This document shows positions 27,929-36,333 of a stretch of 64,000 nt of DNA, in pieces. The stretch spans positions 1 through 64,000 of the forward strand of contig CAZDET010000022.1 in NCBI GenBank assembly GCA_964504335.1, written 5' to 3'. Every line of letters begins with the position of its first letter. Within the stretch, counting starts at the first letter, position 1. Under the pieces are notes generated by a model. That model searched no databases. It was not told the origin of the DNA and was given only the letters and a program-made list of their open reading frames with translations. The translations under genes and the position numbers were made by a program. The stretch comes from CAZDET01 sp964504335 (GTDB lineage: Bacteria; Bacteroidota; Bacteroidia; Chitinophagales; Saprospiraceae).

Positions 27929-27952
27929 GCTAGCGGTACTAGTAGCGGCCGC
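27929..27952. other. Intergenic stretch resembling a synthetic linker
   Basis: The region 27802-28081 between the response regulator and glgB contains no gene. Within it, GCTAGC (27929-27934) is followed closely by TACTAGTAGCGGCCGC (27937-27952), giving NheI, SpeI and NotI sites in 24 bases. The last 16 bases equal the start of the BioBrick suffix; the match then ends. It may be coincidence or an artefact. Confidence 0.4.
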
Positions 27953-28081
27953 CTTGGAGTGTTTTGTTGGATTAGCTAGAGAGGAAAATGCTCTTTCACA
28001 ACAGTCGCGAGGAGTACACGCTGTATGAGGCAGTACGAAAGTACGGATAATTTAAGTTTTTACCCTAACTCGGTTATAAAT

Positions 28082-30028
28082 TTAATCCGTCGGCTGTAAT
28101 ACGACAATGCCTAGTGGGGGAAGCCGCAGGACGAGGTGGTATGGTCGATTATTCCACTCCAACTGATGGGCAGTCAATTCCTGGTCGTTGCGGTGATGGC
28201 CGGTGCCTCCGTATTCTTCTAAATCACTGTTGAGCACTTCCTTATAGGTAGTTAGCTTGGGAACTCCTACCCGGAAGGAATCGCGGACGACCGGCGTAAA
28301 GTTACATACCACCAGCAGGAAGTCGGATTCGTCCTTCCCCTTTCGGATATAAGACAGCACGCTATTTCGGTGGTCACCGACATCTACCCATTCGAATCCT
28401 TTCTGATCGAACTGCTGCTCGAAGAGTGCCGTCGAGGAACGGTAGAATTGATTGAGTTGCCTGACCCAACTTCGAACTCCCTGGTGGGGGGCGTAGTCCA
28501 GCAGCCACCATTGCAGCCCTTTTTCAATGCTCCACTCCGAGGTTTGAGCAAACTCCCCGCCCATAAACAGGAGATTCGTTCCGGGATGGGTAAACATGTA
28601 TCCGAACAGCAGGCGCATATTGGCAAATCGCTGCCAGTCATCACCGGGCATCCGATCGATCAGCGGGCCCTTTCCGTGTACAACCTCGTCGTGGCTGAGC
28701 GGGAGCATAAAGTTTTCGGTGAAGGCATACACCATTGAAAAGGTAATTTCTCCGTGGTGGTACTGGCGGTGGATGGGATCGTTGCCGAAGTACGAAAGGG
28801 TATCGTGCATCCAGCCCATCATCCACTTTTGGCCGAAACCAAGTCCGCCTACGTACACTGGGCGGCTGACTCCGGACCAGGCCGTCGATTCCTCGGCGAT
28901 GGTGATGATATCTGGAAATTCCCGATAGACCATCTCGTTGAACTCGCGTAGAAAGCTAATGGCCTCCAGGTTTTCATTGCCGCCGTATTGATTGGGTACC
29001 CACTCGCCGGCCTTGCGGCTGTAATCGAGGTAGAGCATCGAGGCTACTGCATCTACGCGAAGACCATCGATGTGGTAGCGGTCCAACCAAAACAGGGCGT
29101 TGGAGATCAGGAAAGAGCGTACTTCGTTGCGGCCGTAGTTGAAAATGGCACTTTTCCAGTCGGGATGGAAGCCCTGCCGCGGATCGGCATGATCGTACAA
29201 GTGGGTACCATCGAAATCCGCCAAGCCATGCTCGTCATTCGGAAAGTGACTAGGGACCCAGTCGAGTATAACGCCAATACCCGCCTGATGCAGGCAATCG
29301 ACCAAATACATGAAATCCTGGGGCCCACCAAAACGACTGGAAGGCGCAAAATAGCCGGTAATCTGGTAACCCCAACTCGGAAAGTAGGGATGCTCCATAA
29401 CCGGCAGGAACTCGACGTGGGTAAAGCCCATTTCCTGGACGTATTCGACCAGTTCGGTAGCTAATTCTCGATAGCTAAGGCTTTCGTTTTGCTGTTTTTT
29501 TCGCCAGGAGCCGAGGTGCACCTCATAGACGCTGAAGGGACGATCCAGGCCATTGTGGTTGCCTCGAATGTCCATCCACTCTTCATCTTCCCATTCGTAG
29601 TACGTGTTCCAGACTACCGAGGCGGTTTTCGGTGGGTTTTCCCAAACCAGCGCGAAGGGGTCCCCTTTTTCCAGGCGACGCCCGTCGCGGGCGGTGATGG
29701 CGTACTTGTAGAGAGTACCGTCTTCAAGGCCAGGGATAAAGCCTTCCCAAATCCCGGAACTGTCCCAGCGAGAGGAGAGCGGATGCTGGCCGCGCGACCA
29801 GTAGTTGAAGTCACCAACTACGGAGACCGCTTCTGCATTGGGTGCCCAAACTGCAAAATAGACGCCTTTAGTTCCATCCACTTCAACCACGCGGCTTCCC
29901 AGTTTTTCGTAGAGGCGAAAGTGCTTGCCGGAACTAAATAAACTGATATCAAAGTCGGTAAATAATGAGAAGGGCTGAACGTCTGTCATAAAAGATTTGT
30001 TTGGCGTCGAATAATGCGGTTCCGTCAT
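28082..30028 (-). CDS. glgB: 1,4-alpha-glucan branching enzyme
   Basis: A 648-residue GH13 enzyme that makes alpha-1,6 branches in glycogen. An N-terminal CBM48 domain (about 40-140; FAVWAPNAEAVSVVGDFNYW) precedes the catalytic barrel. The nucleophile lies in DGLRVDAVASM (near 325), the acid/base in TIAEESTAW (near 379) and the transition-state Asp in LSHDEVVHGKG. Length is typical of GlgB lacking the extra N-terminal module. An internal ATG at residue 14 is an alternative start. It is the last gene of a minus-strand run, 30 bp after the CBM48-HhH gene. Confidence 0.97.
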   Translation of the reverse strand: MTEPHYSTPNKSFMTDVQPFSLFTDFDISLFSSGKHFRLYEKLGSRVVEVDGTKGVYFAVWAPNAEAVSVVGDFNYWSRGQHPLSSRWDSSGIWEGFIPGLEDGTLYKYAITARDGRRLEKGDPFALVWENPPKTASVVWNTYYEWEDEEWMDIRGNHNGLDRPFSVYEVHLGSWRKKQQNESLSYRELATELVEYVQEMGFTHVEFLPVMEHPYFPSWGYQITGYFAPSSRFGGPQDFMYLVDCLHQAGIGVILDWVPSHFPNDEHGLADFDGTHLYDHADPRQGFHPDWKSAIFNYGRNEVRSFLISNALFWLDRYHIDGLRVDAVASMLYLDYSRKAGEWVPNQYGGNENLEAISFLREFNEMVYREFPDIITIAEESTAWSGVSRPVYVGGLGFGQKWMMGWMHDTLSYFGNDPIHRQYHHGEITFSMVYAFTENFMLPLSHDEVVHGKGPLIDRMPGDDWQRFANMRLLFGYMFTHPGTNLLFMGGEFAQTSEWSIEKGLQWWLLDYAPHQGVRSWVRQLNQFYRSSTALFEQQFDQKGFEWVDVGDHRNSVLSYIRKGKDESDFLLVVCNFTPVVRDSFRVGVPKLTTYKEVLNSDLEEYGGTGHHRNDQELTAHQLEWNNRPYHLVLRLPPLGIVVLQPTD

Positions 30029-30058
30029 CTAAGACAAGTCCCGGGATTGGAAATATGT

Positions 30059-30673
30059 TTACCGCTTCCTGCGCTTAGCTGCTTTTAGTTGCTTTTTGTA
30101 AGCCTCTAAGCCGTCCCAGTCACTGGCTGCTGCCAGGCGAGCCTGCTCCTGCCAGTGAGAGGGCTTGTGCAATCGGAAGCGCGGCCCGGCGGCTTCGAGG
30201 ATCGCGGTCAACTCCTCTAGAGAGCGCTCGTAAATATCCGCATAGGTTCGGATACCGTTTTCGTTTAGGAACGCTTCAATTTTAGGCCCGATCCCTTCAA
30301 TTTTCCGCAAGTTGTCGGGGTTGGCGGCTGCAGCGGGTGCGGGGTCGGTATCGGTAATTTGGTGGTCGATGACCAGCAAACTGTTTTGGGTACCGAACTC
30401 GTTGTAGACCAGCCCATCGGTGGATGGATCGTTTAGCCAGAATTGCTTGTCGACGCAGTACCGAAATTGATATTCCCGGTAAGTCCCGTTGGGCAGTTCC
30501 AGCGTGACAAAGTAATTGCTCTCCTCCCGTTGCATGGGGGGAGCGTCGTTCCAGGACCAGTTGTTGAATTCACCTAATACACGGATATCCCGGTGTTCTC
30601 CAACGTTATCCACCGGCAGGGAAAAAGTCACCTTGCAGATGGGTTGGGTGGGTGAGTACTGAATTTGGAGCAT
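30059..30673 (-). CDS. CBM48 (glycogen-binding) - helix-hairpin-helix fusion protein
   Basis: A 204-residue protein. The first 100 residues read as an isoamylase-N/AMPK-type glycogen-binding domain: KVTFSLPVDNVGEHRDIRVLGEFNNW, NGTYREYQFRYCVDKQFW and DPSTDGLVYNEFG. An Ala/Pro linker leads to a helix-hairpin-helix module, NLRKIEGIGPKIEAFLNENG, followed by the segment HKPSHWQEQARLAAASDWDGL often seen with such HhH domains. It has no enzymatic domain and lies directly upstream of glgB with 30 bp spacing, so a role in glycogen metabolism is likely. The HhH part might bind protein or nucleic acid. Confidence 0.82.
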   Translation of the reverse strand: MLQIQYSPTQPICKVTFSLPVDNVGEHRDIRVLGEFNNWSWNDAPPMQREESNYFVTLELPNGTYREYQFRYCVDKQFWLNDPSTDGLVYNEFGTQNSLLVIDHQITDTDPAPAAAANPDNLRKIEGIGPKIEAFLNENGIRTYADIYERSLEELTAILEAAGPRFRLHKPSHWQEQARLAAASDWDGLEAYKKQLKAAKRRKR

Positions 30674-30702
30674 AGGTCAATAGTTAATATGAAAGAACAA
30701 AT

Positions 30703-31344
30703 CTATAGCCAGGTATGAGGTTGCTGTAGGTAGCCGGTCAGGCGTTCGAAATAAGCGCCCATATCGGAACCATCCACCAGCGCGTGGTGGGCTTGCACGG
30801 ACAATGGCAAGAGCAGGGCTCCGCCTTGTTCGAAACTCTTTCCCCAGGTGATGCGTGGAACGCTGTCGACGGGGCTGTAATGCATTGCATGGGAAACACT
30901 GGTAAAGGACACCCAGGGAATGGATGACAGGAAGAGGTAATCGTCCCGCCCGGGTTCATCTTCAAAACTCGGTTGAGTTTGCATGGCCTCCATTTCCCGT
31001 TCGGTAGCTTCGAGGAAGGCCTGGCGATCCGGCTGGTATTCGACGGTGCAAAAGCTGAACACCTCCGAGGCATCCGTCTTCACGGTGAATGACGGCTGCA
31101 CCGTAGCGTGTTCTACGACCTTTCCTTCGCGGATGCGCCACCGAAATGGTACTAACTCATTAGCGGTTCGGGCAATGAGATAAACCAAAGCTGAAGTAAA
31201 TTTCAATTTCTGCTCAGCAATGGCCAGCCTGAACGAACCGAGGGGCACATTGGCGCAAATATTGAAATGGGGTTGATCCATGCGGTTAAAGAAATCGAAG
31301 TGCTTCTGCCGGTGTGGATCTCCCGAAAAGGAAATATACTGCAT
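30703..31344 (-). CDS. Chloramphenicol acetyltransferase-like acyltransferase
   Basis: A 213-residue CAT-fold protein from ATG 31344 (MQYISFSGDPHRQKHFDFFN). The catalytic motif is HHALVDGSDMG near the C-terminus, matching HHxxxDG of type A CATs, and the central segment LPWVSFTSVSHA-like region also fits. Many chromosomal CAT homologues acetylate unknown substrates and do not confer resistance. It lies 10 bp after the VOC gene and 29 bp before the CBM48-HhH gene, so it is in the same transcript. The longer frame upstream overlaps the VOC gene and is rejected. Confidence 0.87.
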   Translation of the reverse strand: MQYISFSGDPHRQKHFDFFNRMDQPHFNICANVPLGSFRLAIAEQKLKFTSALVYLIARTANELVPFRWRIREGKVVEHATVQPSFTVKTDASEVFSFCTVEYQPDRQAFLEATEREMEAMQTQPSFEDEPGRDDYLFLSSIPWVSFTSVSHAMHYSPVDSVPRITWGKSFEQGGALLLPLSVQAHHALVDGSDMGAYFERLTGYLQQPHTWL

Positions 31345-31354
31345 ACAAATGCTC

Positions 31355-31780
31355 CTAAGCTTCGGTAGCAAAAATGCGCACCTGGTCGGCGAAGGCTTTA
31401 AATTCCAGGGCATTTCCACTCGGGTCGAGCAGAAACATGGTGGCTTGTTCGCCGGGTTCGCCCTTGAATCGGATGTAGGGTTCGATGATGAACTCGGTGT
31501 TGGCACCCCGCAACCGATCGGCGAGTTCTTCCCATTCATCCATGTGTAAGATGGCGCCGAAGTGCTGCACGGGGACTTTCTTCCCGTCCACTTCGTTGGT
31601 GGGTTGATCCTGAAGCGGCTGATCGATCAAATGTGCCGTAATTTGGTGGCCGAAGAAATCGAAGTCGATCCATCGCTGATCAGTTCGGCCGACGGTGCAT
31701 CCCAATTGCTGCGTGTAGAAGGCGCGCGTGGCTTCGAGATCCGTTACCGGAAAGGCGAGATGAAAAGGTGGTTGTATCAT
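31355..31780 (-). CDS. VOC-family (glyoxalase/bleomycin-resistance-like) protein
   Basis: A 141-residue protein starting at ATG 31780 (MIQPPFHLAFPVTDLEATRAFY). It has the paired beta-alpha-beta-beta-beta modules of the vicinal oxygen chelate fold: the first with QLGCTVGRTDQRWIDFDFFGHQITAHL, the second with HFGAILHMDEWEELADRL and FLLDPSGNALEFKAF. The metal-ligand pattern (His near the start of each module, Glu in ALEFK) is retained, so it may be a dioxygenase or isomerase. The substrate is unknown. It sits between viaA and the CAT-like gene. Confidence 0.87.
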   Translation of the reverse strand: MIQPPFHLAFPVTDLEATRAFYTQQLGCTVGRTDQRWIDFDFFGHQITAHLIDQPLQDQPTNEVDGKKVPVQHFGAILHMDEWEELADRLRGANTEFIIEPYIRFKGEPGEQATMFLLDPSGNALEFKAFADQVRIFATEA

Positions 31781-31828
31781 AAGGGTGTTGTATGTAGGCG
31801 GCAAAGTTATCAAATTGTTGGATCTTGC

Positions 31829-33463
31829 TCAAAACCGATCGCGAATTTCCCGCAAAGAGCCGGCTAGTTCCCGAATGATGCCTTTTTGCTTCGGGTCATA
31901 CAGCCAGTTGGTATCGAAATACGCCAAAATTTGTCCGTTGGCCTCCTGCCCGAGCGTCAGGCTGTGAAATTGAGTGCCCTGATTCTGCTGAAAATGCCGC
32001 ACCTCGTTTAACACATCCTGATTGACGCGATACATAATAAAATCGGATACGACCAGCACGTCGGCATCCTGGTAGTTGTTTCCGCGCAATTGCCGGATGG
32101 CTTCGTACAGCGGCAGGCTGATATCCGTTCCGCCGTGAAAGGACATGGCCAAAAATTTCGCTACCTCATCCAGCGAATTGGCGATATCGTATAGATCCAT
32201 TGTTTTGATACCGATGGAAAAGTTGATGAGGTAGGCGCGCCGGTTTTCCCGCATGGCCATTTTCAGTACGCCCAACGTCAGGACTTTGGCAATCAGCTCT
32301 GGCCGCCCCGTCATACTTTCGCTGGTATCGATACAAATGATAAAAGGCCCTTTTTCCCGTTGTTTGGTGCGCTGGTACACTTCCATTTCCTGATCTTCGC
32401 TGGAAACGAGGCGGCGGTCATCGTACTTGAAGGTCAGCAGGTTTTTCTCGGCGTACTTTCGCAGAAAGAGATCTTCGGTTTCGGCGGCTCCCAGCAAGCT
32501 TGCTTCCGAAGACAGCATCCGGCTCAGGTGGTTGGATTCCTCCACCCCACTGATTTCGGCCGGGCTTTCTTCATCTACCTGCCATTCCTGTCGAATGATT
32601 GTCCGTTCCAGGGTTTCCTCTTCGAGTTCGATCTCTGCCTCCCGCAGCTGTCCGAGTAGATCGGCCAACTCCTGCACACTTGTCTCATCCTGTAGTAATT
32701 CGTCGTACTGTTGCAGGATATCGAAGGAGGCCTCTTCCCAGAGTTCACGTGATAAGTCCCAGCCGAAATAATCCGTAAAGGGGGTGAGCAATTCGGTCAG
32801 TTGCACGTACTCGGATACCTTGGCGCTGAGCAGTTCGAGGTATTGTTCTTGTTCTTCCTCCAATTTAGTCAGTTGGTACTCCAGCAATTTGGCATTTAGT
32901 AGGGCATCCCACTGGGCGAGCAGGTCGCGAAGCAGCAATTCAAACTGTTCTCGTTCGGCCGGCGATAGCTCTTCGAAGGTTCGCTGGGCACTCCATTTTC
33001 GAAATCGATCTTCGTAAAACCGAGTGTCGAGTTGGTCGACTTCGTAATACTGCGACAGCCGGGTGATCAGTAAATGCCAACGACCAAAGAAAATTCGCAA
33101 GGGGGTAATGGCGTAATTGGCCAGCAGATCCGTTTCATCCTGGAAGGGGTTCTTGGTGCGCACCTTATCGTAGGTTTTGCGCAGCCAGTAAAGAGTATCC
33201 AGCACCACTTGTTGGGTGATTTTCGGATGCTTGCGGCAGAGATCGAGCAGGTGGCGGACGGCAAAGATGGCATCGAGGGCTTCGCGGAAATATTCGAAAT
33301 ACTGATCGTTTATCTCGGGGAGCGCATAGCGGTCGGGATCGAGTTGGTTTTGTAGATACTGAACGAGATATTTGCGCGTCGTCCGGTCGAGCAGATTCCC
33401 AAACTCGACGAAGCGATCGTATTCTTCCTGTAGTTTTTGGTCAACTTCTTTCCGATTACTCAT
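31829..33463 (-). CDS. viaA: ViaA-type VWA-domain protein (RavA partner)
   Basis: A 544-residue protein with a helical, Glu/Leu-rich N-terminal 300 residues and a C-terminal von Willebrand A domain. The MIDAS motif is DTSESM (near 375), supported by HGGTDISLPL (near 445) and VLVVSDFIM. The stretch GPFIICIDTSESM plus MAMRENRRAYLINFS closely follows E. coli ViaA as I remember it. ViaA works with the MoxR AAA+ ATPase RavA, linked to respiratory complexes and aminoglycoside sensitivity. Here the ravA homologue is at 59120-60709, not adjacent. It begins a minus-strand run through glgB. Confidence 0.88.
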   Translation of the reverse strand: MSNRKEVDQKLQEEYDRFVEFGNLLDRTTRKYLVQYLQNQLDPDRYALPEINDQYFEYFREALDAIFAVRHLLDLCRKHPKITQQVVLDTLYWLRKTYDKVRTKNPFQDETDLLANYAITPLRIFFGRWHLLITRLSQYYEVDQLDTRFYEDRFRKWSAQRTFEELSPAEREQFELLLRDLLAQWDALLNAKLLEYQLTKLEEEQEQYLELLSAKVSEYVQLTELLTPFTDYFGWDLSRELWEEASFDILQQYDELLQDETSVQELADLLGQLREAEIELEEETLERTIIRQEWQVDEESPAEISGVEESNHLSRMLSSEASLLGAAETEDLFLRKYAEKNLLTFKYDDRRLVSSEDQEMEVYQRTKQREKGPFIICIDTSESMTGRPELIAKVLTLGVLKMAMRENRRAYLINFSIGIKTMDLYDIANSLDEVAKFLAMSFHGGTDISLPLYEAIRQLRGNNYQDADVLVVSDFIMYRVNQDVLNEVRHFQQNQGTQFHSLTLGQEANGQILAYFDTNWLYDPKQKGIIRELAGSLREIRDRF

Positions 33464-33523
33464 GGCTATGCTTGTACACTTGCAACGTCCCCCTTCAAAA
33501 ACGGTTTTCCAACGATTGTTTTC

Positions 33524-34327
33524 ATGAAGTTTCTCTTGCGCATCGGCCCGCTGCCTTTTTCTACGGAATGGATACTGATCCTGGTCATCGGCCTGCTGTG
33601 TAGCCTCCCCTTTATCTACTGGACGGTTCGTCGAAAATCGCTGACGCTCCCGGCAGCGCTGGGTGCTTGTGTATTGGGCATCACGGTGGGGCTTTCGGTG
33701 GGAGCCCTCTGGTTGCTTCCGTTGTTTTTCTTCTTTTTAAGTAGTTATGTATTCGGAAAATTATCCGACGGAGCGGAAGATGGCGAAACCCGTGCGCTCA
33801 TTCAGGTCATTAGCAACGGCGGGGTATACCTGGTACTGGCCATGCTGGCCACCTGGACTCAATCCTCTGTGTACTTACTGCTCATGGCGGTTTCCATCAG
33901 TATTGCCACTGCGGATACCTGGGCCTCTGAGATCGGCTACTATTTTAAAGGAAGCACGTATGATATTTGGCGCCTCAAGATCTTGCAACCGGGCGTTTCC
34001 GGCGGCATCAGTTGGCAGGGCACATTAGCGGGCGCACTGGGTAGTTTATCCATAGCCGGGCTGGTGCTTTTCCTGCTCCCTCGCTGGGCAACGGGATACA
34101 CCTTCGGTGTGGTAAGTATTTTTGGACTTGTCGGGATGTTCATCGACAGCTTGCTGGGAGCACTATTTCAGGCACGGTTTGTCGGGCAGGAAGATTGGAG
34201 TATATCGGATGAGGAGCAACCGGGAGATCAACTGTACTCCGGTTTCCGTTTTTTCAATAATGATCACGTGAATCTAGCCAGCAATATACTTGGCACAGTG
34301 CTGGCCTATCTTTTTTATGCTAATTAG
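33524..34327 (+). CDS. DUF92-family integral membrane protein (VTE6-like)
   Basis: A 267-residue protein from ATG 33524 with about seven hydrophobic segments. The family motif SIATADTWASEIGYYF and the glycine-rich GGISWQGTLAGALGS mark it as DUF92. Plant and cyanobacterial members (VTE6) phosphorylate phytyl-phosphate for tocopherol synthesis; others may act on polyprenyl or dolichyl phosphates. DUF92 is widespread, so its link with the tocopherol-type operon at 60799-63739 is suggestive only. It is divergent from viaA and overlaps the convergent repressor gene by 4 bases. Confidence 0.85.
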   Translation: MKFLLRIGPLPFSTEWILILVIGLLCSLPFIYWTVRRKSLTLPAALGACVLGITVGLSVGALWLLPLFFFFLSSYVFGKLSDGAEDGETRALIQVISNGGVYLVLAMLATWTQSSVYLLLMAVSISIATADTWASEIGYYFKGSTYDIWRLKILQPGVSGGISWQGTLAGALGSLSIAGLVLFLLPRWATGYTFGVVSIFGLVGMFIDSLLGALFQARFVGQEDWSISDEEQPGDQLYSGFRFFNNDHVNLASNILGTVLAYLFYAN

Positions 34328-35058
34328 AGCTCACTGATCTTTCGATCCACTCGATACAGGCGGGTGTATTCGTTGACTTCCTCGATAAAGGGATCGTGTT
34401 CCAGGTAATTTGCGGAGATCAATTTGAGGTGGGTGATACGTCCCCGATCGTTGGGGATCACCTGAACGTATTTGACCCAGATTGCCCCGTTATTCTTGAC
34501 GGCATAGATCTTGTTATCCCGTATTTCATGGACCCCCGCGATTTGCCGGCAAATGACGATGTCGCCGTCCATGATGACCGGCTCCATGCTATTGCCATTA
34601 ATGGGGAAGGCGACGAACCCCTCCCCCAGCATGCCCGGAAGGCTGAAATATTCTGACTTTTCGCGATTGAAGCTGCCCGGATCGACGGTTGTACCGGCGA
34701 AGGCCTCTTTGGAGGTGAAGAGGATATTATTGGGCCGAACCTGATCATCTGCCACCTCAACAGCCGGTGGAATATCCATGCCGAAGGGCGTACCGACACC
34801 TTCCAGCAAGTAGGTCTGATTAATGTTGTATTCGCGGCAAATCCGGCGAGCCTGTTCGTAGTTGATGCAGCGGTTATCGCTCTCATTGAGATAGGCGCGA
34901 ATGATGTGCCCGTAGGCTTTGTTGCCAAGGATGCGCTCCGCGAAATCCCCCAATCCTTTACCATTGCGGTCATTCTTAATGATCTCTCCCCGATCCTCCA
35001 GCATCTTAAAAACTTTAATGAATCGCGCATTTAGCTGCCGCCGGTCTTCCGTAATCAT
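34324..35058 (-). CDS. LexA/CI-like self-cleaving repressor (S24 peptidase)
   Basis: A 244-residue protein with an N-terminal helix-turn-helix region (about 30-90) and a C-terminal S24 domain. The catalytic Ser157 lies in PINGNSMEP and Lys196 in GAIWVKYV. An Ala-Gly pair at 120-121 (EAFAGT) lies 36 residues before Ser157, close to the LexA arrangement, so RecA-stimulated self-cleavage is likely. No phage genes accompany it, which argues for a host stress regulator over a prophage repressor. A candidate operator was not identified. It ends 4 bases inside the convergent DUF92 gene. Confidence 0.9.
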   Translation of the reverse strand: MITEDRRQLNARFIKVFKMLEDRGEIIKNDRNGKGLGDFAERILGNKAYGHIIRAYLNESDNRCINYEQARRICREYNINQTYLLEGVGTPFGMDIPPAVEVADDQVRPNNILFTSKEAFAGTTVDPGSFNREKSEYFSLPGMLGEGFVAFPINGNSMEPVIMDGDIVICRQIAGVHEIRDNKIYAVKNNGAIWVKYVQVIPNDRGRITHLKLISANYLEHDPFIEEVNEYTRLYRVDRKISEL

Positions 35059-35195
35059 CTTGAGAAATTTCGCTTGTTAAAACATTTTACAATGATCTGG
35101 TTGCAATGTAAAACAAATCCATTTATTAAACAAAGCGTTGGATGATTTTTTTTTTCAAACGAAACTCGACGATGTGCCGATGTGCTTAAAGTATT

Positions 35196-35239
35196 AAACG
35201 AAAAACGCCGATGCGAAATCACATCGGCGTTTTTCGTTT
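35196..35239 (-). terminator. Strong stem-loop terminator downstream of the OmpA-like gene
   Basis: An 18-bp near-perfect inverted repeat (arms 35196-35213 and 35222-35239, core ACGCCGATG/CATCGGCGT, A/T-rich feet). It follows the OmpA lipoprotein stop (35254) on the minus strand and gives a run of T after the GC-rich stem in both directions. It should isolate this gene from the S24 repressor gene beyond it. Confidence 0.85.
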
Positions 35240-35253
35240 GATTGGGAGTTGGA

Positions 35254-36156
35254 TCAATTGCCCGCTGCCGGAGCGTTGGCGGGATTGAGCAGATCGTAGA
35301 ATTGATCGAGCTTGGGCATGATGATGATGCGGGTGCGGCGGTTTTGGGCACGGCCCTCGGCGCTGAGGTTGCTGGCCAGCGTATTGTATTCGCCCCGGCC
35401 GGCGGCGATCAGGCGGTTGGGATCGATGCCGTGGGTGTTTTGCAGCGCTCTGACCACCGACGTGGCGCGCAGTACGCTCAGCTCCCAGTTGTCTTTGATG
35501 CAACTGGTGTTGATGGGTACGTTGTCGGTGTAGCCTTCGACCATTACCTCCAGTTCGGGGCGGGACTGGATGATGGCAGCGATCTTGCCGAGTACCTCGT
35601 TGGCGCGGGGCGTGATGGTGGTTTTGCCGCTCTGGTAGAGCATCTTGTCGGAGAGGTTAATAAAGACGACGGTCTTATCCACTTTCACATTTACATCCTG
35701 ATCTTCAATGCCTTGCGCGAGGACATTTTTCAGATTTACCGCCAGGGCCAGGTTGATTGAATCGGCCTTGGAGCGGGCTTCTTGCAGAAATCGAATGTAT
35801 TTGTCTTTGTTTTCCAATTGCGCCAGCGTTTCGCCGATGTTTTTGTTGGCCTCCTGGCTCAGTACGGTCAGGTCGCCGACCTGCGAGAGTTGTTTGTCGC
35901 GTTGGGCTTTGACATCTTCCAATTGGCGTTCCAGCGAGGCGAGTTGTTGGTCATTGAGCCGCTTGGTGGTGTTGAGCTCGGCCTGTAGAGCCGATTTCTC
36001 GTTTTCGCAGCGGCTGAGCTGTACGCCCACGCGCTGGGTGTCTTCATTGGCCTGGTCGAGCTGGGCTTGCAGGGCCTCGTATTCCTTTTTGCTGATACAG
36101 GAGGACAGGATCAGGCCGACGAGCAGCAGTAAGATAGGCTTAGATAGTATTCTCAT
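35254..36156 (-). CDS. OmpA-family peptidoglycan-anchoring lipoprotein
   Basis: A 300-residue protein from ATG 36156 with a lipoprotein signal (MRILSKPILLLLVGLILSSC, Cys20). Residues 25-150 are a coiled coil (EYEALQAQLDQANEDTQ, LERQLEDVKAQRDKQL). The C-terminal OmpA domain includes LEVMVEGYTDNVPIN and the peptidoglycan-binding segment NRLIAAGRGEYNTLASNLSAEGRAQNRRTRI, with the conserved Asp and Arg. It would tether the outer membrane to the cell wall. The gene is divergent from uvrD, with 572 bp in between that hold repeat copy B and its promoter. Confidence 0.93.
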   Translation of the reverse strand: MRILSKPILLLLVGLILSSCISKKEYEALQAQLDQANEDTQRVGVQLSRCENEKSALQAELNTTKRLNDQQLASLERQLEDVKAQRDKQLSQVGDLTVLSQEANKNIGETLAQLENKDKYIRFLQEARSKADSINLALAVNLKNVLAQGIEDQDVNVKVDKTVVFINLSDKMLYQSGKTTITPRANEVLGKIAAIIQSRPELEVMVEGYTDNVPINTSCIKDNWELSVLRATSVVRALQNTHGIDPNRLIAAGRGEYNTLASNLSAEGRAQNRRTRIIIMPKLDQFYDLLNPANAPAAGN

Positions 36157-36333
36157 GTTTGGTGCGTATTTGGTAGCTTGAAAATTAGTTGATAAACGTT
36201 GCAATCTCCGTGAAAGTGCGTTATAGCAATGATTGGCCGGGGTTGTTGTTAAGGTCGGCACGTCTCAGGCGTTAGTTAGCCATCCTTTTCGCCTGTGCCC
36301 TCGTATCTGCCCAAAATAAAGAGCTGCCCGGCC

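Noticed and set aside
30703..31344. Chloramphenicol resistance
   Set aside because: The fold and HHxxxDG motif suggest a CAT-like enzyme, but chromosomal homologues often act on other substrates; no resistance claim is supported.
34324..35058. Prophage idea suggested by the LexA/CI-like repressor
   Set aside because: No integrase, structural or lysis genes, attachment sites or prophage-like gene density are present.
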